DNA of 64,000 nucleotides from NCBI GenBank assembly GCA_050173345.1, contig JBFXKW010000007.1, forward strand, positions 1 to 64,000, read 5' to 3'. The notes beneath the pieces are model-generated. The model was not told the DNA's origin, made no database searches, and was given only the letters and a program-made list of their open reading frames with translations. Within the stretch, counting starts at the first letter, position 1; every line of letters starts with the position of its first letter. Positions 43,158 to 52,455 of this stretch are shown piece after piece. A program made the translations under genes and the position numbers. Source of the stretch: SHWC01 sp050173345. Lineage in GTDB: Bacteria > Pseudomonadota > Alphaproteobacteria > UBA828.

Positions 43158-44297
43158 TCAGTCGGCCAGCAGCCGGCGCGCGATGATCACGCGCATGATC
43201 TCGTTGGTGCCTTCGAGGATCTGATGCACGCGGGTATCGCGCACGAAGCGTTCGATCGGGTGGTCCATCAGATAGCCGTATCCGCCGAACAGTTGCAAGG
43301 CAGCGTTGCAGATCTCGAAGCCGGCGTCGGTGGCGAAGCGCTTGGCCATCGCGCACAGCATGCTGGCGTCCTCGGCCTTGGCGTCGAGCGCGGCGGCGGC
43401 GCGGTGGACCATCAGGCGTGCCGCCTCGAGCTCGGTCGCCATGTCGGCGATGCGGAACTGGAGCGCCTGGAACGCGGCGAGCCGTTTGCCGAACTGCTCG
43501 CGCACCAGCAGATGGCTACGTGCCAGCTCGAGGCAGGTGGCCGCCGCGCCGAGCGAGCAGGCCGCGATGTTGACCCGCCCGCCGTCGAGCCCGGCCATGG
43601 CGATGCGGAAGCCATCGCCCTCGGCGCCGATCCGGTTCGCGACCGGCACGCGGCAATCCTCGAAATTGACCATGGCGGTCGGCTGCGAATGCCAGCCGAG
43701 CTTCTTCTCCTGCTTGCCGAAGGAGAGGCCCGGCGTGCCGTTCTCGACCGCGAGGCAGGAGATGCCCTTGGGCCCGGCCTCGCCGGTGCGCACCATGCAG
43801 AGATAGAGGTCGCTCGCGCCGCCGCCCGAGATGAACGCCTTGGCGCCGTTCAGCACGTAGTGCTCGCCGTCGCGCACCGCGCGGGTCTTGAGCGCCGCCG
43901 CGTCCGAGCCCGAGCCCGGCTCGGTCAGGCAATAGCTCGCGAAGTGGCGCATGGCGCAGAGATCGGGCAGCAGGCGGCGGCGCTGCTCGTCCGTGCCGTA
44001 GGCGTCGACCATCCAGGCCGCCATGTTGTGGATCGAGATGTAGGCGGCGGTCGAGGTGCAGGCGCCGGCCAGCGCCTCCATCACCAGCGCGGCGTCGAGC
44101 CGGCCGAGCTCGCTGCCGCCGACATCGCCCCGCACATAGAGGCCGGCGAAGCCGAGCGCGGCCGCCTTTCGGAGCGCCTCGACCGGGAAGGTGCACTCGG
44201 CGTCCCAGCGCGCGGCATGGGGCGCCAGCTCGTTCGCCGCGAAGTCGCGGGCGACCGCCTGGATGGCGCGTTGCTCGTCGGAAAGCGCAAAGTCCAT
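43158..44297 (-). CDS. Acyl-CoA dehydrogenase, probably isobutyryl-CoA dehydrogenase
   Basis: The 379-residue flavoenzyme would dehydrogenate isobutyryl-CoA to methacrylyl-CoA in valine breakdown. Signature motifs are YCLTEPGSGSDAAALKTRA, LGWHSQPTAMVNFEDCRVP, and LQLFGGYGYLMDHPIERFVR, with catalytic Glu362 in VHQILEGTNEIMR. The ATG at 44297 (MDFALSDEQRAI) gives the family N-terminus. Substrate choice is inferred from the hydrolase and mmsB downstream. Confidence 0.9.
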   Translation of the reverse strand: MDFALSDEQRAIQAVARDFAANELAPHAARWDAECTFPVEALRKAAALGFAGLYVRGDVGGSELGRLDAALVMEALAGACTSTAAYISIHNMAAWMVDAYGTDEQRRRLLPDLCAMRHFASYCLTEPGSGSDAAALKTRAVRDGEHYVLNGAKAFISGGGASDLYLCMVRTGEAGPKGISCLAVENGTPGLSFGKQEKKLGWHSQPTAMVNFEDCRVPVANRIGAEGDGFRIAMAGLDGGRVNIAACSLGAAATCLELARSHLLVREQFGKRLAAFQALQFRIADMATELEAARLMVHRAAAALDAKAEDASMLCAMAKRFATDAGFEICNAALQLFGGYGYLMDHPIERFVRDTRVHQILEGTNEIMRVIIARRLLAD

Positions 44298-44447
44298 GCC
44301 GCACCATAACCCGTGGAACCGACGCGACAAAGCCGGCGGCTCGACCGGCCCGCCCGTAAAACCCGGTTCGCCGCAAGCGCGAAATCATGTATCTCATCCG
44401 AAGCCGCGCAGGGGTGCCGGCGCCGCGAACAGAGGAGGCCAGCCGTC

Positions 44448-45461
44448 TTGCCAACCTTCCAGCCCCCGCTCGGCCGCTTCCCCGCCGTCCGCATGCGCCG
44501 AAACCGCCGCGACGACTGGTCGCGCCGGCTGGTCGCCGAGACGAAGCTCTCGGTCGATGACCTGATCTGGACCGCGTTCGTCCGCGAGGGCAGGGGCGAG
44601 ACCGAGGTGGTGCGCTCCATGCCCGGCATCGAGCGCGTCTCGGTGGACGTGCTGGCGAAGCGCGCCAGGGCCGCCGCCAGGCTCGGCATCCCGGCGATCG
44701 CCGTGTTCCCGCAGACGCCGCAGCCGCGCAAGACCGCGGACGGCGAGGAGGCGCTCAACCCGGACAATCTGGTGTGCCGGGCGGTGCGCGCGGTGAAGAA
44801 GGCGGTGCCCGAGATGGGCGTGGTGTGCGACGTCGCGCTCGACCCCTATACCGATCACGGCCATGACGGCGTGATCCGCGGCGGCGAGATCGCCAACGAC
44901 GAGACGGTCGAAATACTTTGCCGCCAGGCGCTGGTGCAGGCCGAGGCCGGCTGCGACGTGATCGCGCCCTCCGACATGATGGACGGCCGCGTCGCCGCGA
45001 TCCGCCGCGCGCTCGACGAGGCGGGCTTCCACCATGTCCGCCTCATGTCCTACGCGGCGAAATATGCGTCGGCCTTCTACGGCCCGTTCCGCGACGCGAT
45101 CGGCTCGGGCAGGAACCTCGGCAAGCGCGACAAGCGCACCTACCAGATGGACCCGGCCAACATCGAGGAGGCGCTGCGCGAGGTCGCGCTCGACATCGCG
45201 GAAGGCGCCGACATGGTGATGGTGAAGCCCGGCATGCCCTATCTCGACGTGCTCGCGCGCGTGAAGCAGGCCTTCGGCATGCCGACCTACGTCTACCAGG
45301 TGTCGGGCGAGTACGCGATGCTCAAGGCCGCCGGCCTCAAGGGCTGGCTCGACGGCGACGCCGCGATCCTCGAATCCTTGCGCGGCTTCAAGCGCGCCGG
45401 CGCGGACGGGATATTGACCTACGCCGCCTTCGAGGTGGCGCAGAGGCTCAAGGCCGGCTGA
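44448..45461 (+). CDS. hemB: Delta-aminolevulinic acid dehydratase (porphobilinogen synthase)
   Basis: HemB joins two 5-aminolevulinate molecules to porphobilinogen. The 337-residue protein has catalytic lysines Lys205 (RLMSYAAKYASAFYGPFRDA) and Lys260 (MVMVKPGMPYLDVL). Its metal region reads CDVALDPYTDHGHDG, with Asp and Ala where zinc enzymes have cysteines, marking the magnesium/potassium-dependent type. A TTG start at 44448 is chosen because AGGAGG lies nine bases upstream; no ATG gives a family-length product. Its end overlaps the DUF429 gene by 14 bases. Confidence 0.93.
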   Translation: MPTFQPPLGRFPAVRMRRNRRDDWSRRLVAETKLSVDDLIWTAFVREGRGETEVVRSMPGIERVSVDVLAKRARAAARLGIPAIAVFPQTPQPRKTADGEEALNPDNLVCRAVRAVKKAVPEMGVVCDVALDPYTDHGHDGVIRGGEIANDETVEILCRQALVQAEAGCDVIAPSDMMDGRVAAIRRALDEAGFHHVRLMSYAAKYASAFYGPFRDAIGSGRNLGKRDKRTYQMDPANIEEALREVALDIAEGADMVMVKPGMPYLDVLARVKQAFGMPTYVYQVSGEYAMLKAAGLKGWLDGDAAILESLRGFKRAGADGILTYAAFEVAQRLKAG

Positions 45462-46320
45462 ATCTCTCGCTGCCGAGCAGGCATGGATCGACGATCCAGC
45501 CTTCCGCCATGATCGTCGGGTGGCGGCCGTTCGGGATGCCGTAGGGCGTGCGGCGGCTGTTGCGCATCGTCCACGCCCAGCCGGCCTGTACGGCGCAGAG
45601 TACGGCGTCGAGCGTGTCGCCGCCCGCATCGCCGAGCGCCGCCTCGGCCAGGTGCTTCGGCAGGCGCGCGACGAAGCCGAATTCAGCCTTGAGCCGCGCC
45701 GAGCGCAGGCCGGCGAGGATGGCGCGCCGCGCGGCGGTGCGGCCGTCGGACTGGCGGGCGCGCTCCTCCGCCTTGTAGCTGCCGGCAAAGCGGCGGGCGA
45801 TCAGGGCCGGGTAGGCCTCGAGCGCGATACGGGCCGGGTCGCCGCTATGCAAGGGCGGCACGCTGATGCCGGCGGCGAGCAGGCGCGTCGCGCCCTCGTA
45901 GAACATCTTGCCGACCGGCGGATGCACCAGCTTGTGCGGCGCGCTCGCGCCGGCGAGCGCATCGCCGACGCGGTGCGCCTCCTTGCTGCCGGCCGGCTGC
46001 TTCGCCTGCCAGGCGCGCAGGCGCGCCTCGAAGCCGGGCCGGCCCATGCCGGCGACCGCGCCCGCATAGCCCGCCCAGTCGCGCGGCAGGCCGAGCCCGT
46101 CGAGCAGAGCGACGGGCTGGCCGAACGGATGGTCAAAGCCGCCAAGCCACGGGCCGGGCCGCGCCAGCAGCGCCTCATAGTCGCCGAAGCTCTCGATGCG
46201 CTCGACCCGTTCGACATCGAGCACGCCCTCGCGCGCGAAGCCCGAGACCGCGCAGGTGATCGGCTTGCGCTTCGACGGCGCCGAGGTGAAGTCGACGCCG
46301 AGGATGGGAGGCGAGGGCAT
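45448..46320 (-). CDS. DUF429-like protein
   Basis: The 290-residue protein starts ILGVDFTSAPSKRKPITCAV, an RNase H-like strand with a lone Asp, has GGFDHPFGQPVALL and IALEAYPALIARRFAGSY, and ends with ALGDAGGDTLDAVLCAVQAG. This arrangement is that of DUF429 proteins, predicted nuclease-like folds of unknown activity. It is convergent with hemB and upstream of no other gene in its direction. The biological role cannot be given. Confidence 0.7.
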   Translation of the reverse strand: MPSPPILGVDFTSAPSKRKPITCAVSGFAREGVLDVERVERIESFGDYEALLARPGPWLGGFDHPFGQPVALLDGLGLPRDWAGYAGAVAGMGRPGFEARLRAWQAKQPAGSKEAHRVGDALAGASAPHKLVHPPVGKMFYEGATRLLAAGISVPPLHSGDPARIALEAYPALIARRFAGSYKAEERARQSDGRTAARRAILAGLRSARLKAEFGFVARLPKHLAEAALGDAGGDTLDAVLCAVQAGWAWTMRNSRRTPYGIPNGRHPTIMAEGWIVDPCLLGSERFSRP

Positions 46321-46334
46321 GCGTCTTCCTTGAA

Positions 46335-46425
46335 CGTCATGCCCCGCGCAGGCGGGGCATCCAGGGCTGCCAGGGTTGGTTTCTCACATGAGTCTGGATT
46401 GCCCGGTCAAGCCGGGCAATGACGA
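46335..46425. repeat. Two-armed palindromic repeat, family A copy 5
   Basis: CGTCATGCCCCGCGCAGGCG and GGGCATCCAGG face CTGGATTGCCCGGTCAAGCC and GGGCAATGACGA. It fills the gap between the DUF429 and alpha/beta hydrolase genes and is nearly identical in its right arm to the copy at 24244. Confidence 0.8.
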
Positions 46426-46439
46426 AAGAGAATCGCCGG

Positions 46440-47306
46440 TCAGCCTTCGAGGAACTTCGCGATCAGGCCGATCTGCTCGGCCGTCATCAGCGAGGGGGTG
46501 TGGCCGACGCCGGGGATTTCGACGAGCGTCGCGCGGGGGCCGCGGCGCGTCATCTCCTCGGCGGTCTCGGCGAGCAGCACCTCCGAGTTCGCGCCGCGCA
46601 GCACCAGGACCGGGCAGGCAACCGGGTCCCAGCGTTCCCAGATCTTGAGGTCGGGCACCCGGCCGTTGTGCAGCGGCGCGCCGATCACCGGGTCGTAATG
46701 GATCTCGTAGCCGCCGCTGTGCGGCCGCACCGAGTGACGCGCCAGATGGTCGCGCTGCTCCTCGGTCATCGCGTGCCATTCGGCGTTGACGGTCGATTGA
46801 TAGGCCTTGGCTGCCTCGAGGTCGGCAAACAGCGGCGCCCGGCCGACATAGCTGCCGATGCGGTCCATCGCCTTGCCGGGCAGGAACGGGCCGATGTCGT
46901 TGAGCACGAGGCGGCGCACCGTCGCCCTGGTCCGCGGATCGGCCGCGACCGCCATGCCCATCAGCCCGCCCATCGAGGTACCGATCCAATCGACCTCGGC
47001 GATGCCGAGATGCTTGAGCAGGTCGAACACGTCGCCGATATAGGTGGCGATCTGGTAGCCCGACGGGTCCTTAAGCCGGTCGCTGCCGCCGCGTCCGGCG
47101 CAGTCGACCGCGATGACCCGATGGCTCAGGGCGAGGCCGCGCGCAAGCCAGTCGAAATCGCGCGCGTTCCGGCTCAGGCCGTGCACGCAGAGCGCGACGC
47201 GCGGGTTTCCCGCCTCGCCCCACTCGTAATACGCAAGGCGGCGCCAACCCTTGGCGCCGGCATGGCGGCCGAACACCTCGAAGCCGGCCTCGCGCGGCTC
47301 TGTCAT
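46440..47306 (-). CDS. Alpha/beta hydrolase
   Basis: The 288-residue hydrolase has VALCVHGLSRNARDFDWLA near the oxyanion region, the nucleophile elbow DWIGTSMGGLMGMAVA, the acid-bearing LVLRGANSEVL strand and the catalytic His in IPGVGHTPSL. The fold is clear but the substrate is not. Its start overlaps the ornithine decarboxylase stop by ATGA, so the two are co-translated; this suggests, without proof, a link to polyamine or amine metabolism. Confidence 0.85.
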   Translation of the reverse strand: MTEPREAGFEVFGRHAGAKGWRRLAYYEWGEAGNPRVALCVHGLSRNARDFDWLARGLALSHRVIAVDCAGRGGSDRLKDPSGYQIATYIGDVFDLLKHLGIAEVDWIGTSMGGLMGMAVAADPRTRATVRRLVLNDIGPFLPGKAMDRIGSYVGRAPLFADLEAAKAYQSTVNAEWHAMTEEQRDHLARHSVRPHSGGYEIHYDPVIGAPLHNGRVPDLKIWERWDPVACPVLVLRGANSEVLLAETAEEMTRRGPRATLVEIPGVGHTPSLMTAEQIGLIAKFLEG

Positions 47307-48445
47307 GCAACACTCTCGTCGATCACGATGAAGGTCTCGGGATGGAAGCCGTTGAAGTGGCTGACCAGCGCGCTCGAATAGGCGCCGGCGCGGCCGAGCT
47401 CGATCCAGTCGCCCTCGCGCACGTCCGCCGGCAGGGCATAAGGGTGCGGCAGCACGTCGGTCGAATCGCAGGTCGGGCCGTAGAGCGTGTAGTCCGCCAT
47501 TTCATTCGACGGCGGCTGGCCGTCGAGGCGGATCAGGCGCGGCGGCAGGCGGATGCCGCCCGACACGGTCTCCGACAGGCTGTGATAGACGCCGTCATTG
47601 ATGTAGAGCCGCTCCTCCTTGCGCTGCAGCACCTGCACCACGAGCGAGACGCCGTCGGCGACCAGCGCGCGGCCTGGCTCGGCCAGGATCGCGCAGGACT
47701 TCGGCAGGTTGAGCTCCTTCAGGCCCCGCTTGATCGCGGTGAAGAACTTGGAGAGCGGCGGGATCCGCGTGTCGGTATAGGCGGCCGGGAAGCCGCCGCC
47801 GACATCGAGCGCCGCGAGCTCGACCTGCGCGGTGTTGAGCACGTCGCGCACCACCCGGAGCGCCATGGTGTAGGCCTGCGGGTTGATGCACTGCGAGCCG
47901 ACATGGAAGGCGAGCGCCGGCGTCAGCCCGGCGTCGCGCACCGCCTGCAGCAGCTCGACGCAACGGTCCGGCGGCGCGCCGAACTTGGCCGACAGGTGGA
48001 ACGCAGCGCCCGCCGCGGGCGTCGCCATGCGCACCAGGATCGTCGTGTCCTTGGCGTCGCCGGTCTCCTGGCGCACCTTGTCGAGCTCGGAGTCGTGGTC
48101 GATCACGTAGTGCCGCACGCCGTAGACCGTGTAGGCCATGCGGATGTGCGGGCGCACCTTGATCGGGTGGTTGAAGTAGAGCCGGGCGTCCGGGAACATC
48201 TCGTGCACCAGCGCGACTTCGGAGAGCGAGGCTGTGTCGAAATGGTGCACGCCGCCGGCATGGATCGATTTCAGGATCAGCGGGTGCGGGTTGCACTTGA
48301 CGGCATAGAGCACGTCGCCGGGAAAGCCGGCGCAGAACGCCGCCGCCGCGCTGCGCAGCACGCTTGGCCGCACGCAATAGACCGGGTAGCTCGGCCGGAG
48401 CGCCGCGATCATCTCCTCGGTCGAGCGGTAGACCCCTTCCTTCAC
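47303..48445 (-). CDS. Ornithine decarboxylase, fold III PLP enzyme
   Basis: The 380-residue enzyme would convert ornithine (possibly lysine) to putrescine. PLP-binding Lys50 lies in DVLYAVKCNPHPLIL, followed by AFHVGSQCINPQAY, LDVGGGFPAAYTD, ILAEPGRALVADGV and the active-site Cys326 in LYGPTCDSTDVL. Two starts are possible: the GTG at 48445 is favoured by AGGAG seven bases upstream, while an ATG at 48469 would add eight residues. It belongs with speD and speE by function but is 43 kb away. Confidence 0.92.
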   Translation of the reverse strand: MKEGVYRSTEEMIAALRPSYPVYCVRPSVLRSAAAAFCAGFPGDVLYAVKCNPHPLILKSIHAGGVHHFDTASLSEVALVHEMFPDARLYFNHPIKVRPHIRMAYTVYGVRHYVIDHDSELDKVRQETGDAKDTTILVRMATPAAGAAFHLSAKFGAPPDRCVELLQAVRDAGLTPALAFHVGSQCINPQAYTMALRVVRDVLNTAQVELAALDVGGGFPAAYTDTRIPPLSKFFTAIKRGLKELNLPKSCAILAEPGRALVADGVSLVVQVLQRKEERLYINDGVYHSLSETVSGGIRLPPRLIRLDGQPPSNEMADYTLYGPTCDSTDVLPHPYALPADVREGDWIELGRAGAYSSALVSHFNGFHPETFIVIDESVA

Positions 48446-48533
48446 GGCACTCTCCTGTCGGTTGGGCACGCCTCATAGCAGGCCCCGGGCAGGGGCGAAA
48501 GAGGCGGCCTCGGGCGGCGAGTCGGTGCGACGG

Positions 48534-48605
48534 CCTCGTCCTTCGACGGGCTCAGGACGAGGCCGGAAATCAAAGCCCTCATGCTGAGCTTGTCGAAGCA
48601 TGAGG
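48534..48605. repeat. CTTCGACAGGCTCAGGA repeat, family B copy 2
   Basis: CCTCGTCCTTCGACGGGCTC with AGGACGAGG on the left, and CCTCATGCTGAGCTTGTCGA with AGCATGAGG on the right. It lies between the divergent ornithine decarboxylase and CoA transferase genes. Confidence 0.8.
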
Positions 48606-48683
48606 GCAAACCGATCCCCCGCCGGGTTGCGCGGGCGGGGGCGCTCCGCTAAGAACGCGCGGTCATCCTTTCCAGGACATGCC

Positions 48684-49835
48684 ATGCCGATCGCCGGCCC
48701 CCTCAACGGTATCCTCGTCGTCGACCTGTCCCGCGTGCTCGCCGGGCCGTTCTGCACCATGGTGCTGGCCGATCTCGGCGCCCGCGTGGTCAAGGTCGAG
48801 GCCACGGGCACGGGCGACGACGCGCGGGCGTTCGGCCCGCACCTCAACGGCAAGTCGGCCTATTTCATGTCGGTCAACCGCGGCAAGCAGAGCATCGCGC
48901 TCGACCTCAAGGCGCCGGGCGACCGCGCCATCTTCGAGCGGCTGCTCGAACGCGCCGACGTGCTGGTCGAGAACTTCCGGGCCGGCGCGATGGAGCGGCT
49001 CGGCTATGGCTATGAGGTGCTGCATGCGCGCTACCCCCGCCTGATCTACGCCGCCTGCTCGGGCTTCGGGCATACCGGGCCGCTGCGCGAACGGCCGGCT
49101 TACGATATGGTGGTGCAGGCGATGGGCGGCGTGATGAGCCTGACCGGGCACCCCGGCGGCCCGCCGACGCGGGTCGGAACGTCCGTAGGCGATCTCGTCG
49201 CCGGGCTGTTCACGGCGATCGGCGTCAACAGCGCGCTCTATCGCCGCAACGAGACAGGCGAAGGCATGAAGGTCGACGTTGCCATGCTCGACTGTCAGGT
49301 CGCCATCCTCGAGAACGCGCTGGCGCGCTATTTCGCGACCGGCGAGGTGCCCGGCCCGCTCGGCGCGCGCCATCCGAGCATCACGCCGTTCCAGTGCTTC
49401 TCGACGGCGGACGGCCATATCATCATCGCCGCCGGCAACGACCCGCTGTTCAGGCGGCTGTGCGAGGCGCTCGGCGCGCCCGAGCTCGCCGCCGATCCGC
49501 GCTTCGTCGGCAATGCCGCGCGCAACGCCAACGTCGATGCGCTCCAGGCCGAGATCGAGGCGCGGCTCGCCACGGCCCCGACCGCGGAATGGCTGGCGCG
49601 GCTCGAGGCGGCAGGCCTCCCATGCGGGCCGATCAACAATGTCGAGCAGATCGTCAACGAGCCGCACACCGCGGCGCGCAACATGATCGTGCGCACCAGC
49701 GACCCGGTCGCGGGCGAGGTCAGGATGGCGGGCAACCCGATCAAGCTCTCCGCCTATGACGACCCGCAGATGCGCGACCCTGCGCCCGACCTCGACGAGC
49801 ATCGGGCCGCGATCCTGCGCGAGCTAGGGCTCTAG
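48684..49835 (+). CDS. CaiB/BaiF family III CoA transferase
   Basis: The 383-residue protein moves CoA between carboxylic acids. Family motifs are ILVVDLSRVLAGPFCTMVLA, GARVVKVEATGTGD, SVNRGKQSIALDL and the catalytic Asp in RPAYDMVVQAMGGVMSLTG. The ATG at 48684 gives the standard N-terminus with AGGA upstream; a longer frame to 48600 begins in the repeat. The donor and acceptor are unknown. The penicillin acylase homologue starts six bases after its stop. Confidence 0.88.
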   Translation: MPIAGPLNGILVVDLSRVLAGPFCTMVLADLGARVVKVEATGTGDDARAFGPHLNGKSAYFMSVNRGKQSIALDLKAPGDRAIFERLLERADVLVENFRAGAMERLGYGYEVLHARYPRLIYAACSGFGHTGPLRERPAYDMVVQAMGGVMSLTGHPGGPPTRVGTSVGDLVAGLFTAIGVNSALYRRNETGEGMKVDVAMLDCQVAILENALARYFATGEVPGPLGARHPSITPFQCFSTADGHIIIAAGNDPLFRRLCEALGAPELAADPRFVGNAARNANVDALQAEIEARLATAPTAEWLARLEAAGLPCGPINNVEQIVNEPHTAARNMIVRTSDPVAGEVRMAGNPIKLSAYDDPQMRDPAPDLDEHRAAILRELGL

Positions 49836-49841
49836 GCGCCG

Positions 49842-52250
49842 ATGTCGCGACGAAAGGAAAAGCGTCGCGGCGGTTTCCGGCTTTGGTGGGTCGGCGCCGG
49901 CCTCGGCGCCATGGTGCTGGTCGCGGTCGCGCTCGCGGCGGCGGCCTATCTCTGGCTGCGCACCTCGCTGCCGGTGGTGGACGGCGAGGTGGCGGTGGCC
50001 GGCGCGGACGGCCCGATCGAGGTGGTGCGCGACGCCAACGCCATCCCCCATATCTTTGCCTCGACGGAACGCGACGCCTTCTTCGGGCTCGGCTTCGTGC
50101 ACGCGCAGGACCGGCTGTGGCAGATGGAGTTCCAGCGCCGTATCGCCTCGGGACGGCTCTCCGAGCTGCTCGGCGAGGTCACCCTGCCGATCGACAAGTT
50201 CATCCGCACGCTCGGCATCCCCCGCGCGGCCGAGGCCGCCGCCAAGCGGCTCTCGCCCAAGACGCGCGCGGCCTATGAGGCTTACGCCGCCGGGGTCAAC
50301 GCCTATCTGGAGACGCGCGGCGGCGCGCTGCCGCTCGAGTTCGTGCTGGTCGGCGCCGAGCCCGAGCCCTGGCGCGTCGAGGATTCGATCGGCTGGTTCA
50401 AGATGATGGCGTGGGACCTTGGCGGCAACGCATGGGACGAGGCGCTCCGTGCGCGGCTCCTGAAGACGCTCTCGCTCAGCCAGCTCGCGGTGCTCTGGCC
50501 CGACTATCCGCCGGACGGCCCGGTCGCGATCGAGACGGCGCGGCGCGCCTCCGACCTGATGGGCGCGCTCGCCGAAGTGTTTCCGCCGCGCCCGCCCGCC
50601 GGGCTCGGCTCCAACAACTGGGTGCTTTCGGGCGAGCACACGGCAAGCGGCAAGCCACTGCTCGCGAACGATCCCCATCTCGGCCTGTCGACCCCGGCGC
50701 TCTGGTATCTCGCGCACATCAGCGCGCCCGGGCTCGACGTGATCGGCGGCACGCTGCCCGGCATCCCGGCGCCGGTGCTCGGCCACAACCGAAACGTCGC
50801 CTGGGGCTTCACCAACACGAACCCCGACGTGCAGGATCTCTTCATCGAGACGATCGATCCTGCCGACGAGTCCCGCTACCTGGCGCCGGACGGGCCCATG
50901 CCGTTCGTCGAGCGCGACGAGGTCATCCGCGTCAAGGACCAGCCTGACACGGTCCTCAAGGTGCGCGAGACCCGGCACGGCCCGGTGGTCTCGGACCTTG
51001 TCGATCACGCCGAGACCTTCCTCGAAGCGGGGCAGGTCGTCGCCTTCGCCTGGACCGCGCTCGCGCCCGACGACACCACGGCCGAGGCCGGCTACAACGT
51101 GCTGCACGCCGGGGGGTGGCGCGACGTCGTCAACGCGATGCGCGACTTCACCGTGCCGATGCAGAACATCGTCTATGCCGACATCGACGACAATATCGGC
51201 CTGATCTCGCCGGGCCGGGTGCCGATCCGGCGCAGCGACATCGGCTGGCTGCCCGCCGACGGCAGCACGGGCGAGGGCGACTGGGTGGACACGGTGCCGT
51301 TCATCGGCCTGCCGCAGGTTTCCAACCCGGCCTCGGGCAGGATCGTCACGGCGAACAACCGGATCGTGCCGGACGACCATCCCTATTTCTTGACGCGCGA
51401 CTGGGCGCCGCCCTATCGCGCCGAGCGCATCGGGAAGCTGCTCGATGCGCGCGACAAGCACGACGTCGAGAGCTTCGCCGAAATCCAGCAGGACGTGAGG
51501 TCGCTCGGCGCGGCGGGCATCCTGCCGCTGCTGCTCGACACCACGCGGACCGAGGATGCCGGCGCCAAGGCGGCGCTCGAGCGGCTCGCGGGCTTCGACG
51601 GCGAGATGGCGTCCGAGCGGCCCGAGCCGCTGATCTATATGGCCTGGATGCGCGAGCTGGTGCGCGCCCTCTTCGCCGACGAGCTCGGCGGCGGCTTCGA
51701 GGAGTATTGGGCAATCCGCCTCGCGCCGGTCCGGGCGGCGCTGACCACGAACCGGGAATTCTGCGACGACACCGGCACGCCGGAGAAGGAGGATTGCGGC
51801 GCGATCGCGGGCCTCGCGCTCGAACGGGCGCTCGCCGACCTGCGCACCCGCTTCGGCGACGACGTCGATGCCTGGCGCTGGGGCGACGCCCACGCGGTGC
51901 TCGCCAAGAACCGCGTCCTGAGCGAGGTGCCGGGCCTCGGCCCGCTGTTCGACACCAGCTTCCCGCATGGCGGCGAGAAGGACACGGTCAACGCCGGCGG
52001 CTTCACGGTGGGGGATGTGGCCAACCCGTTTCGGCAGATCCACGGCGCCGGCTACCGCGCGATCTATGACCTCGCCGATCTCGACCGCTCGGTCTTCATC
52101 CAGCTCGGCGGCCAGTCGGGCAATCCGCTCTCGCCTTATTACAAGAGCTATGCCGAGCTCTGGCGCACCGGGCGTTATGTGCCGATGATCACCGATCGCG
52201 CCAAGATCGAGTCGGGCGCGCTCGGCACGCTGAGACTGACGCCGCGTTAA
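49842..52250 (+). CDS. Penicillin acylase family protein, membrane-anchored
   Basis: The 802-residue N-terminal-nucleophile amidase has an N-terminal basic region and one hydrophobic segment (residues 12-38) that anchors or exports it. The alpha-subunit part contains VVRDANAIPHIFASTERDAF and LGFVHAQDRLWQMEFQRR. Autocleavage would occur before Ser257 in AGLGSNNWVLSGEHT, freeing a beta subunit with LLANDPHLGLSTPALWYLAH. Homologues hydrolyse beta-lactam side chains or acyl-homoserine lactones. It ends in HGGEKDTVNAGGF-like and GQSGNPLSPYY motifs. Confidence 0.9.
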   Translation: MSRRKEKRRGGFRLWWVGAGLGAMVLVAVALAAAAYLWLRTSLPVVDGEVAVAGADGPIEVVRDANAIPHIFASTERDAFFGLGFVHAQDRLWQMEFQRRIASGRLSELLGEVTLPIDKFIRTLGIPRAAEAAAKRLSPKTRAAYEAYAAGVNAYLETRGGALPLEFVLVGAEPEPWRVEDSIGWFKMMAWDLGGNAWDEALRARLLKTLSLSQLAVLWPDYPPDGPVAIETARRASDLMGALAEVFPPRPPAGLGSNNWVLSGEHTASGKPLLANDPHLGLSTPALWYLAHISAPGLDVIGGTLPGIPAPVLGHNRNVAWGFTNTNPDVQDLFIETIDPADESRYLAPDGPMPFVERDEVIRVKDQPDTVLKVRETRHGPVVSDLVDHAETFLEAGQVVAFAWTALAPDDTTAEAGYNVLHAGGWRDVVNAMRDFTVPMQNIVYADIDDNIGLISPGRVPIRRSDIGWLPADGSTGEGDWVDTVPFIGLPQVSNPASGRIVTANNRIVPDDHPYFLTRDWAPPYRAERIGKLLDARDKHDVESFAEIQQDVRSLGAAGILPLLLDTTRTEDAGAKAALERLAGFDGEMASERPEPLIYMAWMRELVRALFADELGGGFEEYWAIRLAPVRAALTTNREFCDDTGTPEKEDCGAIAGLALERALADLRTRFGDDVDAWRWGDAHAVLAKNRVLSEVPGLGPLFDTSFPHGGEKDTVNAGGFTVGDVANPFRQIHGAGYRAIYDLADLDRSVFIQLGGQSGNPLSPYYKSYAELWRTGRYVPMITDRAKIESGALGTLRLTPR

Positions 52251-52455
52251 CCAGCGCGTCGCATCGTCCGATCCTTACCGGCCGTCAACCATAACGCGGC
52301 CAGATGCGCGGCCATCCGGCCGGCGCGCCTGCCCGCGGACCCACCCCTTAACCGAATGTTCAGGCGCGGCGCGCTTCAATGCGACCCCCAAGGCGCGCCT
52401 ATGGCTGCTCATGTAGAGCGGTCGCGTTGCCGGAACCGGAGCGACGAGAGTCACA

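Noticed and set aside
52251..52455. Possible flagellar-class promoter before motA
   Set aside because: No sequence matched a sigma54 or sigma28 promoter well enough to report.
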